A stretch of DNA of 64,000 nt from an uncultured Clostridia bacterium (GTDB lineage Bacteria > Bacillota > Clostridia > UMGS1810): NCBI GenBank assembly GCA_934454585.1, contig CAKSFP010000012.1, positions 1 through 64,000 of the forward strand. The letters run 5' to 3'. Made by a program: the position numbers and the translations under genes. Positions 9,526 through 17,681 of the stretch are shown here, piece after piece. Numbering within the stretch: the first letter of the stretch is position 1; every line of letters starts with the position of its first letter. The notes under the pieces were generated by a model that ran no database searches, was not told where the DNA came from, and worked only from the letters and a program-made list of their open reading frames with translations.

Positions 9526-9863
9526 TTCTTACCTCCCGTTATTCGCCGCGCACCGTCCAAAATGGCGTCCTTGTGGTCTGCCTTCATGCGCTCAAAGTAA
9601 TTCGGACCTCTCAGTCCGTTGTTGCGAGCAATTTTTAATCTTTTGTGCGCATACGGCGTGTTTACCACCACTTCGCCGCTGCCTATCTCTGTGCCGGTTT
9701 TCATGGATTCCACCATGACACCGGATAAAAAAGGCATATACGGCTCCATGCAGCGCATCACTTCGCTGTCGACAAACACTTGCGCTTCCCCGAGCAGACC
9801 TCTGTCTCTCAATAATTCTTCGGTGGATTTCATATTAAATTTAACGCCTATATTCTTGCTCAT
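9522..9863 (-). CDS. minor capsid / head-tail completion protein (Minor_capsid_2 type)
   Basis: The 113-residue protein begins at 9863, overlapping its neighbour's stop. The segment MEPYMPFLSGVMVESM near residues 40-55 and NTPYAHKRL near 70-78 are hallmarks of the tail-completion proteins that follow the head-tail connector in Lactobacillales and Clostridia siphoviruses. It should sit at the neck of the virion. All three small genes overlap by 4 bases and are probably co-translated. Confidence 0.7.
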   Translation of the reverse strand: MSKNIGVKFNMKSTEELLRDRGLLGEAQVFVDSEVMRCMEPYMPFLSGVMVESMKTGTEIGSGEVVVNTPYAHKRLKIARNNGLRGPNYFERMKADHKDAILDGARRITGGKK

Positions 9864-10168
9864 ACGGCATCAATCCTCCAATGCGGCGTTGTGCATTTGC
9901 GGTTGTCGCTAAAAGCGACCACCTTTAGGCTTTCGCCCTTGTTTATGCCGCCCTGCGCCGCGCCGATGTAAATATAATCGTCCGTGGATATGTCAATATC
10001 TTCATTTGTCGGAATACGCACCCTGCATGTGTTTCCGTACACAAAGCCGCCGTCTGATGCGGCAGTGCGTGTCTCGGTGTAGGTGTGCGCTTGCGCATAC
10101 ACTGTCGGGGTGTATTCTTCGCTCTCCTCGTCATAGTGCCATATCGTCACCGGTCCGTTCACCGTCAT
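9860..10168 (-). CDS. head-tail joining / minor capsid protein
   Basis: I use ATG 10168 (MTVNGPVTIWHYDEES), which follows GGGGGTGAGGAC, instead of the longer frame to 10258. The product has 102 residues, beta-rich, ending in WRIDAV. In related phages the gene after the connector encodes a similar small neck protein. It starts 4 bases after the connector gene and overlaps the next gene by 4. Confidence 0.55.
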   Translation of the reverse strand: MTVNGPVTIWHYDEESEEYTPTVYAQAHTYTETRTAASDGGFVYGNTCRVRIPTNEDIDISTDDYIYIGAAQGGINKGESLKVVAFSDNRKCTTPHWRIDAV

Positions 10169-10172
10169 GTCC

Positions 10173-10511
10173 TCACCCCCGATAGAGCAACCCTGTGCCG
10201 GCAAGCCAACGCTCGGCAATGCCCATTGCCTCAGTCTCTGCACCTTTGGCGGTGTCAAAGCTGACGGAATATCCGTCCGTTGTTTCGGATGTTATTCCGC
10301 GCCGTGAGTCGTGTGCACATATGCACTCGGCTATGTCACAGCAAGCGTTTTTAACCTCCTCGGGGTAGGGTTCGCTCGGATTGTGGCGGATGATGGTGTT
10401 GAGATAGGCGCTTGCCTGTCTCAGATAAAAAGTCCGCTCATTTTCCGCAAGTTTCGGCGCTCTGCCGCCGCAATACTCGGTGTAGTAGCTTTCATCGGCG
10501 TATATTATCAT
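10173..10511 (-). CDS. head-tail connector protein (gp6-like)
   Basis: The start is ATG 10511 (MIIYADESYYTEYCGG), preceded by AGGCAGGTG; the longer frame to 10598 would overlap the capsid gene. The 112-residue mostly helical protein, with repeated acidic/aromatic helices (FYLRQASAYLNTI, EEVKNACCDIAECI), matches the phage connector family that attaches to the portal. Its position immediately after the major capsid gene is standard. Confidence 0.7.
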   Translation of the reverse strand: MIIYADESYYTEYCGGRAPKLAENERTFYLRQASAYLNTIIRHNPSEPYPEEVKNACCDIAECICAHDSRRGITSETTDGYSVSFDTAKGAETEAMGIAERWLAGTGLLYRG

Positions 10512-10530
10512 GGCAAGCACCTGCCTTTCC

Positions 10531-11610
10531 TTACGCCTTGGGCACTGCGTTAGCGTAGCCGACAGCGACAATCTTGCTGCCGGAATCCACTTCCGCAACT
10601 TCGATTATGTCGCCGCTCTTAGCCGCAATCGCAGTAGTGCCCGATGTCAGCGCCGTCCAGTCGGTCACCGCATCGCCGTATTTTGCTCTGTCCGCTCCGG
10701 CGATTCTGTAGTACAGACTGCCGGTGTTGCCTGTAACGGTTGCCACCGTGTTGCCCTTGGTGCTGCCCTCGGCACAGGTTACCGCAAGCACGCTCGGCGA
10801 ATATACCGCACGGAATGCCGCAGAGCGGAGTACCTTGTGTGCGTACACCTGTCTGCCCTGAACGGCAGACGCGCCTATATATTTGCCGCTTGCCGACAAA
10901 TCCTGTACATGGACGGGCACGGACCACTCTTTAACTCTTGTAGCGAATCTCGGGTGACCGGCAAGCATCTGCAGATTCGCCGTGCTGTCATTCCACAGAA
11001 TAACATTAAAGCCGGCAATCTTGCCGATTGCTCCGGTCTCCTTGTACTTGTCGCCGAGATTGGATGCCGCGGTAAACTCCGGCGATGTGAGGATGAGTGC
11101 CTCACAGTCGGGTGTGACGAGCAAAAATCTCTTGCCGTCGTCCGGGATATTCGCCTTGTTGAGCGCCTTGCGCACATTGACGATGTTTGCATACACATTG
11201 TCCTTGGTGAGTGCCGCAATGCCCATTGTCGGCGCGGCAGCCAAGAGTACCGTGCCGCCGTCTTTGTCAATCTGCAGAGCGAGTGAATAACCGCCACTGT
11301 CCAGTCTGTCGGCAACAAGGTTGTCGGGCACGGCTGCACTGTCGTAGCCGTCAATGATTTCATTCATCGCCTTGTCCTTGTCTATGAGTATTGTCTCATA
11401 ACCTGTGCTTGAGGCAGTGCCGGCAATGCCGTTTGCCTTGTCGTAGTCAGAGACGACTACCTCTGTGTCCCTTACCGGAACCTTAACCGCTCCGGCGGTC
11501 GGCTTACCCTCGTAATCGTTGTTAAAGACTACGCCGTCTTTAAGGATAAGTTCCTGTCTTATCTTGGCGTTAACGAGCGCCGAATATCTTTCCTGTGCTT
11601 CATGTGCCAT
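10531..11610 (-). CDS. major capsid protein with C-terminal extension
   Basis: The 359-residue protein follows the scaffold gene, as expected for an HK97-type capsid protein. The core covers about residues 1-280 (MAHEAQERYSALVNAKIRQE start; FLLVTPDCEALILTSPEF and GFNVILWND in the P/A-domain region). After about residue 280 there is an 80-residue extra domain with repeated short strands (NTVATVTGNTGSLYYRIAG) that looks like a small beta-sandwich, perhaps surface-exposed on the shell. No protease gene is seen, so the scaffold is likely a separate protein. Confidence 0.85.
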   Translation of the reverse strand: MAHEAQERYSALVNAKIRQELILKDGVVFNNDYEGKPTAGAVKVPVRDTEVVVSDYDKANGIAGTASSTGYETILIDKDKAMNEIIDGYDSAAVPDNLVADRLDSGGYSLALQIDKDGGTVLLAAAPTMGIAALTKDNVYANIVNVRKALNKANIPDDGKRFLLVTPDCEALILTSPEFTAASNLGDKYKETGAIGKIAGFNVILWNDSTANLQMLAGHPRFATRVKEWSVPVHVQDLSASGKYIGASAVQGRQVYAHKVLRSAAFRAVYSPSVLAVTCAEGSTKGNTVATVTGNTGSLYYRIAGADRAKYGDAVTDWTALTSGTTAIAAKSGDIIEVAEVDSGSKIVAVGYANAVPKA

Positions 11611-11624
11611 CTTAAAATTCCTCC

Positions 11625-12134
11625 TTAATCAATTTTGATTCCCTCGTTTTTGGCGAGAAAACTCTTTGTTACTCCGTCCATGGTCGGCTCGGCAGTGCCG
11701 TGCGCCATGCCCGTGCCCTCGGGTTCTTTGCCGAACAGCCAGGGATTCTCCTCCTTGACCGCCGCAAGCTGCTGACCGAATCCGTCAAGTCCCTCATCGG
11801 TAAGATTGAGCTTGTCGGGGTCAATCAGAGCGCCGAGTGCTTTTGTGTTCCTTGCGCCGCTTGTGGCGAGTGCCAGGTTGAGCGCAGAGTCAAACTTGAG
11901 TTTGCTTATGTCGCCCTCAAGCTTTGCCTTGTCCGCACGCAGGGTCTCAAGTTCCTCCGAGTTGTCCGGCGCGGTCTTGAATCTTTCAAGCTCGCCGCTC
12001 AGCTTGTCATAATCGGCTTTTGCGATATATGAGCCGTCGGCAATGTTTGCAAGCTTGACGCCGTCTGCGGCATTGATTTTCTCCTCGACCTGAGCATACA
12101 GCTCATCGCCGAGGATTTCTTTCAAAAACTCCAT
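11625..12134 (-). CDS. phage scaffolding protein (GP20 family)
   Basis: The 169-residue protein starts MEFLKEILGDELYAQVEEKI, the usual opening of the GP20 minor structural/scaffold family, followed by a coiled coil (about residues 40-85) and a C-terminal basic-acidic tail used to bind the capsid protein. It directly precedes the major capsid gene. It should guide capsid assembly and be absent from the mature head. Confidence 0.85.
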   Translation of the reverse strand: MEFLKEILGDELYAQVEEKINAADGVKLANIADGSYIAKADYDKLSGELERFKTAPDNSEELETLRADKAKLEGDISKLKFDSALNLALATSGARNTKALGALIDPDKLNLTDEGLDGFGQQLAAVKEENPWLFGKEPEGTGMAHGTAEPTMDGVTKSFLAKNEGIKID

Positions 12135-12163
12135 TTTTGTGTCCTCCTTAATTTTTTGTATAA

Positions 12164-12184
12164 TAAAAACACCCCGTAGGGTGC
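12164..12184 (-). terminator. intrinsic terminator after the YjcQ-like gene
   Basis: On the minus strand GCACCC-TACG-GGGTGT forms a 6-bp stem with a 4-base loop followed at once by TTTT. It lies 6 bases after the stop of the YjcQ-like gene. An almost identical copy lies at 12534-12555. Confidence 0.7.
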
Positions 12185-12189
12185 TTGTA

Positions 12190-12507
12190 TTATTTTATGA
12201 TGTCCTTAATTCCTTTTGCGGCTTTGTACATCCGCTGCATTATTGAGTTTTCACTCAAATATTCCAAACCCTTGAGCGTTATCTTAATGCCGGATATGTC
12301 GGCATATGTCTCGCCGTCGGCGTATGTCCTGAAATCCACGCCGTCAATCAGCTGTGCGCCGCACATCATCTCAAGATATTTGTTGCGCCGCACCTCGCTC
12401 ACTCCGAGCCGATGGGGCGATAATTCCTCCTCGTCAAACACGGCGCGGTCAAGGTTTGATTCCAGTATGGTCAGTATCTTGTATATGACCTTGAAGTTGT
12501 CTGTCAT
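12190..12507 (-). CDS. YjcQ-family winged-helix phage protein
   Basis: The 105-residue product has the YjcQ pattern: an N-terminal helix (DNFKVIYKILTILESNLD), a winged-helix section with LGVSEVRRNKYLEMM near residues 34-48, a short beta wing (ISGIKITLKGLEYL near 70-83) and a C-terminal helix. Such genes occur as extra genes in Firmicutes prophages; the role is unknown, possibly DNA binding. It is bracketed by near-identical ~40-bp intergenic sequences containing terminators, so it looks like an inserted cassette in the head operon. Confidence 0.7.
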   Translation of the reverse strand: MTDNFKVIYKILTILESNLDRAVFDEEELSPHRLGVSEVRRNKYLEMMCGAQLIDGVDFRTYADGETYADISGIKITLKGLEYLSENSIMQRMYKAAKGIKDIIK

Positions 12508-12533
12508 TGTCTCACCGCCTTAATTTTTTGCAA

Positions 12534-12555
12534 TTAAAAACACCCCGTAGGGTGT
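12534..12555 (-). terminator. intrinsic terminator after the small gene at 12561
   Basis: On the minus strand a 6-bp stem, ACACCC-TACG-GGGTGT, is followed by TTTTTAATT. It lies just after the stop at 12561. It would stop transcription from the minor capsid gene before the YjcQ-like and scaffold genes unless there is read-through or antitermination. Confidence 0.65.
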
Positions 12556-12560
12556 CTTAA

Positions 12561-12803
12561 TCAGCCGAATATTGCTCTTTTTAATTGGTCGTCCTTGTCA
12601 CTTACTATTTCGAATTTGCCGCCCTCATACTCACCGCAAAGTGCTTTTGGTCTTTTGGGATGATACAGATATCCGCATTCTTCTTGACTGTCATCAATAA
12701 TACGGAGTGCACCGGTAAGTTCATCAATTTCCAAAACAGTGTATGTTTTGTTGTTTGTAAGTCCTGTACAACCGATGTTCGGTCCTTTATATCTTACTTT
12801 CAT
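12561..12803 (-). CDS. small hypothetical protein, SH3-like
   Basis: The 80-residue protein starts MKVRYKGPNIGCTGLTNNK and is followed by YTVLEIDELTGALRIIDDS and a Tyr/Pro/Lys-rich section. This pattern, a small beta barrel of the type found in many Firmicutes accessory proteins, gives no firm function. Its ATG overlaps the stop of the minor capsid gene by 4 bases, so it is translated together with that gene. Being paired with the unusual C-terminal domain of the capsid protein, it could be a partner or immunity-type protein; that is inference. Confidence 0.6.
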   Translation of the reverse strand: MKVRYKGPNIGCTGLTNNKTYTVLEIDELTGALRIIDDSQEECGYLYHPKRPKALCGEYEGGKFEIVSDKDDQLKRAIFG

Positions 12804-14380
12804 TTTTTCTTCACCCTCACAGTCTTTATATCTTTTTCTGAAACGAATTTGCCGTTTGAATACCAGTGTATTTCATAAGAGAAATTCTCACCGAAAACAA
12901 CGCCGACTTTCTTCTGCCATCTTTGAACACTGCCGACAGACGGATATGTGTAATACAGTCTTTTCAAATCTCTCAGCGGAACACTCGTTCCATATCCGGC
13001 TATAACATGAACATTTTTAAGAACCGTAGCCTTTGGCACAATTGATTGAATGTTAGGGAAATCAACATTCGATGTACCGTAAAGTTTTTCGTCATCAACT
13101 TTAATTACCTTAGGCAACCCACTCTCTGCTTTAATTATAGCATCATTTTTTATAAAGTCAAGTGCTTTGTTCGCCTGCACCGCCTTACCGCTCACACTCT
13201 TGCCGAATCCCTTGATGCCGTTTTCGGTAGCTGTCGCAAACACCTGTTCGCGGCTTGTCTCTCTCTGCAGACCTGTCTGCTCGCAAAAATCCTTTATTTC
13301 AGCCTCTTTGCGCTTGAGTTTTACTGCCGCGTCGTTAAATTCCGCTTGCCACGGAATCCGCTCCTCCGGCTCTGCGGTGTTCTTCGCCGCCTCGTCATAC
13401 GCCACAAGTTCCTGTTTGTATCTGCGCACAGAGCGTTCCATTGCCCTCTGCCGCTCACGCGCCTGCCATACGGGCATTTCTCTGTCCTCATATGTCACAG
13501 TCTCGTTTTTTAAGCTTTCAAGCTGTTCCGGGGTGTATGCCCTGTGACTGTACCCCTCAAAATACATATGCCAGTTGTGCCGGCAGTTTGCGCCCATAAA
13601 TCCGTCCACTGCACCGTAGCCGATGTCGTCAAGACTTAAATATCCGCTCCGACCCGAGCGCGAAACAACTTGACCTTGCCACTCCGCATGAGTGGGGCGC
13701 GCACCGAAATGCGCAGTTGTCTCCATGAGGTCGACTTCGTATTCGTCCGCTCTCAACTCCTGCAGCTTGCCGCAAGTCTGATTCACCCCGGTGAGCACCG
13801 CTCGGCGCACCGCCGCGTCCAGGGTTGTTGTCTTGCCGGTGGGGTAGCGCACTACAAAGCCTTGCACCGCCGCGCTTTTCACCGCTTGGCGGATTGCCTC
13901 GTTGTAGCTGAATGCTCCGCTTGCTATTTGCATATGAGCCACATCGCACGCATTTATGAATGCGCTCTGTGTTGTCATCGCCGTGGTTTTGGTGATGTTC
14001 TTCGCCGCCGTGTATGTCTTTACCCCGGCGGAAAAGAGAATGTCTTTCATCATCGGCGATATGTTGCGAAACGCTTTCGGGTCAATCCCGGCACTCTCCA
14101 GTGCCTCGTTGTCGTAGTTAAAGACTTCCGTCTCTGCCGCTTGGAATGCCTTGCGCACCTCGGCGGCGGTTCTCTTGGTCCTTATCGACACCTCGGTGAT
14201 GATGTCGTCATAGAGCATACCGCTCTGCTGCAGTTTTTCCGCTTGCCACGCCGCGGTGTCCGTCACGGTGAAGTCGGTTTTCATAATCCGCCGCACCATG
14301 TCACGCAGTATGCTCTCTTGCAGTTCCTTGTGTACACTCAGCATATTAAGTCTCATGTCAAGCCATTCGGGAGTAATCAT
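12800..14380 (-). CDS. phage minor capsid protein 2 with extra C-terminal domain
   Basis: The 526-residue protein follows the portal gene. Residues 1 to about 320 match the phage minor capsid 2 family: long helices, then the conserved section with ETTAHFGARPTHAEWQGQ (near residues 220-237) and GYGAVDGFMGANCRHNWH, which carries its His/Cys signature. Residues about 400-526 form a separate domain with GYGTSVPLRDLKRLYYTY and YEIHWYSNGKF. That C-terminal domain resembles the swappable tails of phage head-morphogenesis proteins, some of which are toxin-like. It is co-translated with the small gene after it. Confidence 0.8.
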   Translation of the reverse strand: MITPEWLDMRLNMLSVHKELQESILRDMVRRIMKTDFTVTDTAAWQAEKLQQSGMLYDDIITEVSIRTKRTAAEVRKAFQAAETEVFNYDNEALESAGIDPKAFRNISPMMKDILFSAGVKTYTAAKNITKTTAMTTQSAFINACDVAHMQIASGAFSYNEAIRQAVKSAAVQGFVVRYPTGKTTTLDAAVRRAVLTGVNQTCGKLQELRADEYEVDLMETTAHFGARPTHAEWQGQVVSRSGRSGYLSLDDIGYGAVDGFMGANCRHNWHMYFEGYSHRAYTPEQLESLKNETVTYEDREMPVWQARERQRAMERSVRRYKQELVAYDEAAKNTAEPEERIPWQAEFNDAAVKLKRKEAEIKDFCEQTGLQRETSREQVFATATENGIKGFGKSVSGKAVQANKALDFIKNDAIIKAESGLPKVIKVDDEKLYGTSNVDFPNIQSIVPKATVLKNVHVIAGYGTSVPLRDLKRLYYTYPSVGSVQRWQKKVGVVFGENFSYEIHWYSNGKFVSEKDIKTVRVKKK

Positions 14381-14383
14381 GCC

Positions 14384-15721
14384 TTATTCCTCCGCATATT
14401 CTGCCGATGCAAGATCCGCGCAGAACTTTTTCGCGGTGTCCTCTGTCTCGTTGAGATAATATGCTCTTAGCTCCCACGGGGCGTATGCACCGCTCTGAAC
14501 AAGCTGCAGCCGTCTTGTGAACTCCGTGCCTTTGTCCTCTATAATGCTGTCGTCAAAGTCTATCTTGACGGTGACATCGCTCTTGTAGTCCATAAACTCA
14601 ACCAGCGACCGCACAAGACCGATGAGGGCGGATTTTAAGAGTATTTCATGCTTTTTGAGATTGCGGAACAGTTCCGACTGCTCCGATACCACCTCTGTCG
14701 CCGTTTTGACCTCGTGCCGGGAGTATGAATATCTGTCACTGCCCAGACCGCATTTGTCGCTGAGCAGATTCAAGCACTGTTGAAGTGCGTCCTTGTGCTC
14801 CGTGCCCCTTATGTTCAGGTCAATCTCTTTCGGCATCTGCGTCCCGTCATCCTTGCCGGGGATAGCGTAGAACACCGTGTCGTTTGTATCAAACACAGGC
14901 TCGGTTATTCCGTCTTTCTCAAGCTGTCTCTGTGCCATTGTCTCCGGCACGATTATTCTCTTTTTGCCGACCGTGAACTCGTTCATGTAACTGTCATACA
15001 CAAGGTCAATGCCCCTTATCTCGTCCCACGCATTCGCGAGGATAGATATTCCCAGGGGCGAATCATATTCCATGTTGTTGACCGTGTTCGGGCGTATTAT
15101 CTGAAATTTCGCTTGCATACTGCCCGTGTGCCACTCGCCGAGAACTCCGCTCGGCATTTGCATAGGGGCAAAGCCGTCTTTCTCATACAGTCGGTTGTAC
15201 ACCACATATTCGCCGCCGATTATCCTGTGAATGTTCACATAGTAACAGCTAACACCGCCGATGACCTTCACCGACACAAAAGCGCACTCGGTTATCGTGC
15301 TGCCCGTCCAGCTGATAGGGTATATCATGTCGGCGGTTATGTAGTCAATGTGTATTCTTCCGTCATTGTCCTTGTACTCCGTAAATGCTCCACTGCCGAA
15401 TGCAAAGGATTTTTCGATTAAAGCGTTTGCCTCCACATAGAAATTGTTTTCCTCAAACACTTTATAAATCCGCTCGTTTAATGCGTCATTGTCAACATTA
15501 ATCTGCACTTTCTCATTCATGAGCAGATTTGCCCAATCCTCACAGATCCGTTTTCCCATTCTCAGACTTTTTCTTTCTCTGCCGACAAACTGCTTGCCGT
15601 TGTATACTTTATAGTTATGGAAACTCGGCACAACGCCCTTGTATATCTCTTTCCACAGGTCGATGTGTGCTTGCATCACCGTGTCGCATTTGCACCCGAC
15701 TATTTTCTGTATATCCACCAT
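14384..15721 (-). CDS. phage portal protein (SPP1 gp6-like)
   Basis: The start is taken as ATG 15721 (MVDIQKIVGCKCD), which is well spaced from GAGGTGG; GTG 15730 is an alternative. The 445-residue protein carries the portal pattern: an N-terminal WKEIYKGVVPSFHNY section, a helical GKRICEDWANLLMNEKV segment near residues 60-76, and a C-terminal wing with FDDSIIEDKGTEFTRRLQL. It forms the dodecameric ring for DNA packaging and lies between terminase and minor capsid as usual. Confidence 0.85.
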   Translation of the reverse strand: MVDIQKIVGCKCDTVMQAHIDLWKEIYKGVVPSFHNYKVYNGKQFVGRERKSLRMGKRICEDWANLLMNEKVQINVDNDALNERIYKVFEENNFYVEANALIEKSFAFGSGAFTEYKDNDGRIHIDYITADMIYPISWTGSTITECAFVSVKVIGGVSCYYVNIHRIIGGEYVVYNRLYEKDGFAPMQMPSGVLGEWHTGSMQAKFQIIRPNTVNNMEYDSPLGISILANAWDEIRGIDLVYDSYMNEFTVGKKRIIVPETMAQRQLEKDGITEPVFDTNDTVFYAIPGKDDGTQMPKEIDLNIRGTEHKDALQQCLNLLSDKCGLGSDRYSYSRHEVKTATEVVSEQSELFRNLKKHEILLKSALIGLVRSLVEFMDYKSDVTVKIDFDDSIIEDKGTEFTRRLQLVQSGAYAPWELRAYYLNETEDTAKKFCADLASAEYAEE

Positions 15722-15731
15722 ATTAACCACC

Positions 15732-17192
15732 TCACAATACTATCATCGTATCCATATACGGTTCAATGCTGTACTCGCTTGCGTCCAGACTGTCCACATT
15801 GTATGACCCGTTGTCAAGCCGCTTGTCCTTGAATACATTCGATTCCCACACCGCCTCTTGGTATGCCTTGATAAGGTGTGTGCAGCCTTTGCATATCTTG
15901 TACCTGTCAAAACTCATCAGCCTGTTGGTGAACCGTATACGCTCAATCGGCAGATTCTTTCGGGCATTGATTACGCTCACGCTCAAGCCTTCTCGCGCCG
16001 CTGCCATTCTCAAGCCTTTAATAAGCGTTGATTCTGCGCTGTCGCAGTATGCCTCGTGCACCCTGTATCTGCTCTGTGCCCTTCGGGCGAAAGATATAAA
16101 CTCCCTCTCAAGCTCTGCCGGGGATATCTGCTTTTTAAGATAAAATTCATCCAGTGTGATTGCCTGTTCAAAGCCTTTTGTGAATCCTGTGAGGACAAAC
16201 GCATGAGCCGACTGCGTGCCGCCGAAATCCACGCCAATTGTCGCGAATTTGATTTCTTCCGACGCTACTCCGTCTATGATATATCTTTGCGGATTGTCTG
16301 CAAAAAGCGGATAGATAACACCCTCTGCCGCTTTCCACAAGCCGAGTATGAACCTGTCATAATCCACTCCGACATATTCCTTTTTGATTTTGCTCACATA
16401 ATCACCGGCGAGAAATGTGTTGTCGTCTATCGTGTATTTGAGATTGAGCAAATCAAGCTCATCCGCGCGGTCAAGGTATTTCATCTTGAGCCAGTGCGTA
16501 GGTCTGTCGGGGTTTGTCGTGCCGAGTAGAAACGCTCTTTCAACCGATAATCGGGAGAGCAGCATCCTGAAGAAATTCTCGTCAAGCAGAGTTATCTCGT
16601 CGCAGTACGCTCCGGCGAGTGTCATGCCTCGGATTTTATCTTCACTCAGCACATTGTCCGCACCCTCAAGATATATCTTTCTGCCGAATAGCTGTGCCTC
16701 TTTCCTCGGCACGCTGTACATGAAGTTTTCACTACCCACAAGTTCCTGCAGCAACTCAAGGCAGTTACGCTTGAGCGTTGTCAGTGTTCTGCCGACCATT
16801 ATGCCGCGCTCGTTGTAGTCTCTGGTGCTTATCATCAGCGCCCAGAGTATAAGGCTTATGTATGTCTTGCCGCTGCGGACGCTGCCGTCCAGTATGTTCA
16901 GTCGGCGGAATCCGCCGTTTTTCAACAGCATCACGGATTCCATCTGTTTCGGCGTGAATATCTTCCGCCAGTCGTCACTCTCATATCCGCCGGATACCGC
17001 GGACAAAAACTGTGCGCATTTTCCGTTTCTCAAAAACTCATCATCACCCGTTAAAAAACCGTTAAAATTTTTAGGTTCAAATCCGAGCGCTTTTGAAAAT
17101 TTTTTTGAAAAACCGTCGTCACTTTTTTTATTTTTTCTCTCGGCTAAAGTCTGAGTGAACTTTTTTATGCCGTATCGCTTTGAATTAATCAT
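15732..17192 (-). CDS. terL: terminase large subunit
   Basis: A 486-residue packaging ATPase/nuclease. Walker A is GSVRSGKT at residues 103-110 and Walker B ends GAYCDE at 193-198. The RNase H-type nuclease half shows GVDFGGTQSA (about residues 325-335), DSAES (about 378) and a late acidic DSLDASE. The stretch fits PBSX/Terminase_6 type enzymes. In transposable phages this is gp28. The start at 17192 follows GAGGG. It is separated from the preceding genes by a 490-base structured leader. Confidence 0.9.
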   Translation of the reverse strand: MINSKRYGIKKFTQTLAERKNKKSDDGFSKKFSKALGFEPKNFNGFLTGDDEFLRNGKCAQFLSAVSGGYESDDWRKIFTPKQMESVMLLKNGGFRRLNILDGSVRSGKTYISLILWALMISTRDYNERGIMVGRTLTTLKRNCLELLQELVGSENFMYSVPRKEAQLFGRKIYLEGADNVLSEDKIRGMTLAGAYCDEITLLDENFFRMLLSRLSVERAFLLGTTNPDRPTHWLKMKYLDRADELDLLNLKYTIDDNTFLAGDYVSKIKKEYVGVDYDRFILGLWKAAEGVIYPLFADNPQRYIIDGVASEEIKFATIGVDFGGTQSAHAFVLTGFTKGFEQAITLDEFYLKKQISPAELEREFISFARRAQSRYRVHEAYCDSAESTLIKGLRMAAAREGLSVSVINARKNLPIERIRFTNRLMSFDRYKICKGCTHLIKAYQEAVWESNVFKDKRLDNGSYNVDSLDASEYSIEPYMDTMIVL

Positions 17193-17681
17193 AATTGACC
17201 CTCATTTTTTGATTTTAAGCCGATTTTGACTTTTGAACATCTCTGTTTACTCTTAAAATTTTTTAACGGCGCTTAAAAGCCGTTTAACAGCTGTTAAACA
17301 CATTCGCGTTTCACTTGCAAACAAAAAAGACACATGGAATTAAAAAATCGGCGTTTTTTGCCCAGATTTTTGTCTTTTTGCTCTGTCAAAAAGCAAAAAA
17401 TCAAAAAATGCAGGCTGCGCCGGTTGATTTTTTAATGATTTTTTAACGGTTTTTTAATTCTGTTAAAATTCCGTTAAAATTCACTTTCAAATCAACTGAT
17501 TTTAATTCTATGTGTCTCCGACCGTGTCCCGGGGACGAATCAACCCGTGAACCGTATCTTTGATTTTTAATCTGCCGACCCTCATAGGTTCGGAGTGTGT
17601 ATTATATTTTGTGTGAACGAGTTCTGCGCTACCGCACAGCTGTCCGAGTGAGCCAAAATATAATACATATTCCGAACCGGT
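17193..17681 (-). promoter_or_regulatory. long structured non-coding leader before terL
   Basis: This 489-base stretch carries no convincing gene. On the minus strand it opens with a 92-base hairpin that begins 4 bases after the NusG-like stop. Then follow AT-rich repeats of the type CCGTTAAAA, an 18-base inverted repeat pair (17328-17345 against 17500-17517, one mismatch) that would enclose about 150 bases, an 18-bp perfect palindrome at 17282-17299 (GTTTAACAGCTGTTAAAC), and a small AACGGC/GCCGTT hairpin at about 17259-17282. A late promoter, an antitermination leader, or both would fit; no clear -35/-10 pair was found. Confidence 0.55.
17587..17678. repeat. conserved-loop hairpin repeat, copy A
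   Basis: Two 24-base arms (17587-17610 and 17655-17678) pair with only two G-T wobbles, and enclose a 44-base loop. The loop contains CGAGTTCTGCGCTACCGCAC. Copies at 19575-19665, 40872-40946 and 45758-45832 share the loop but have different arms that still pair. It ends 3 bases from the stop of the NusG-like gene. Confidence 0.8.
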
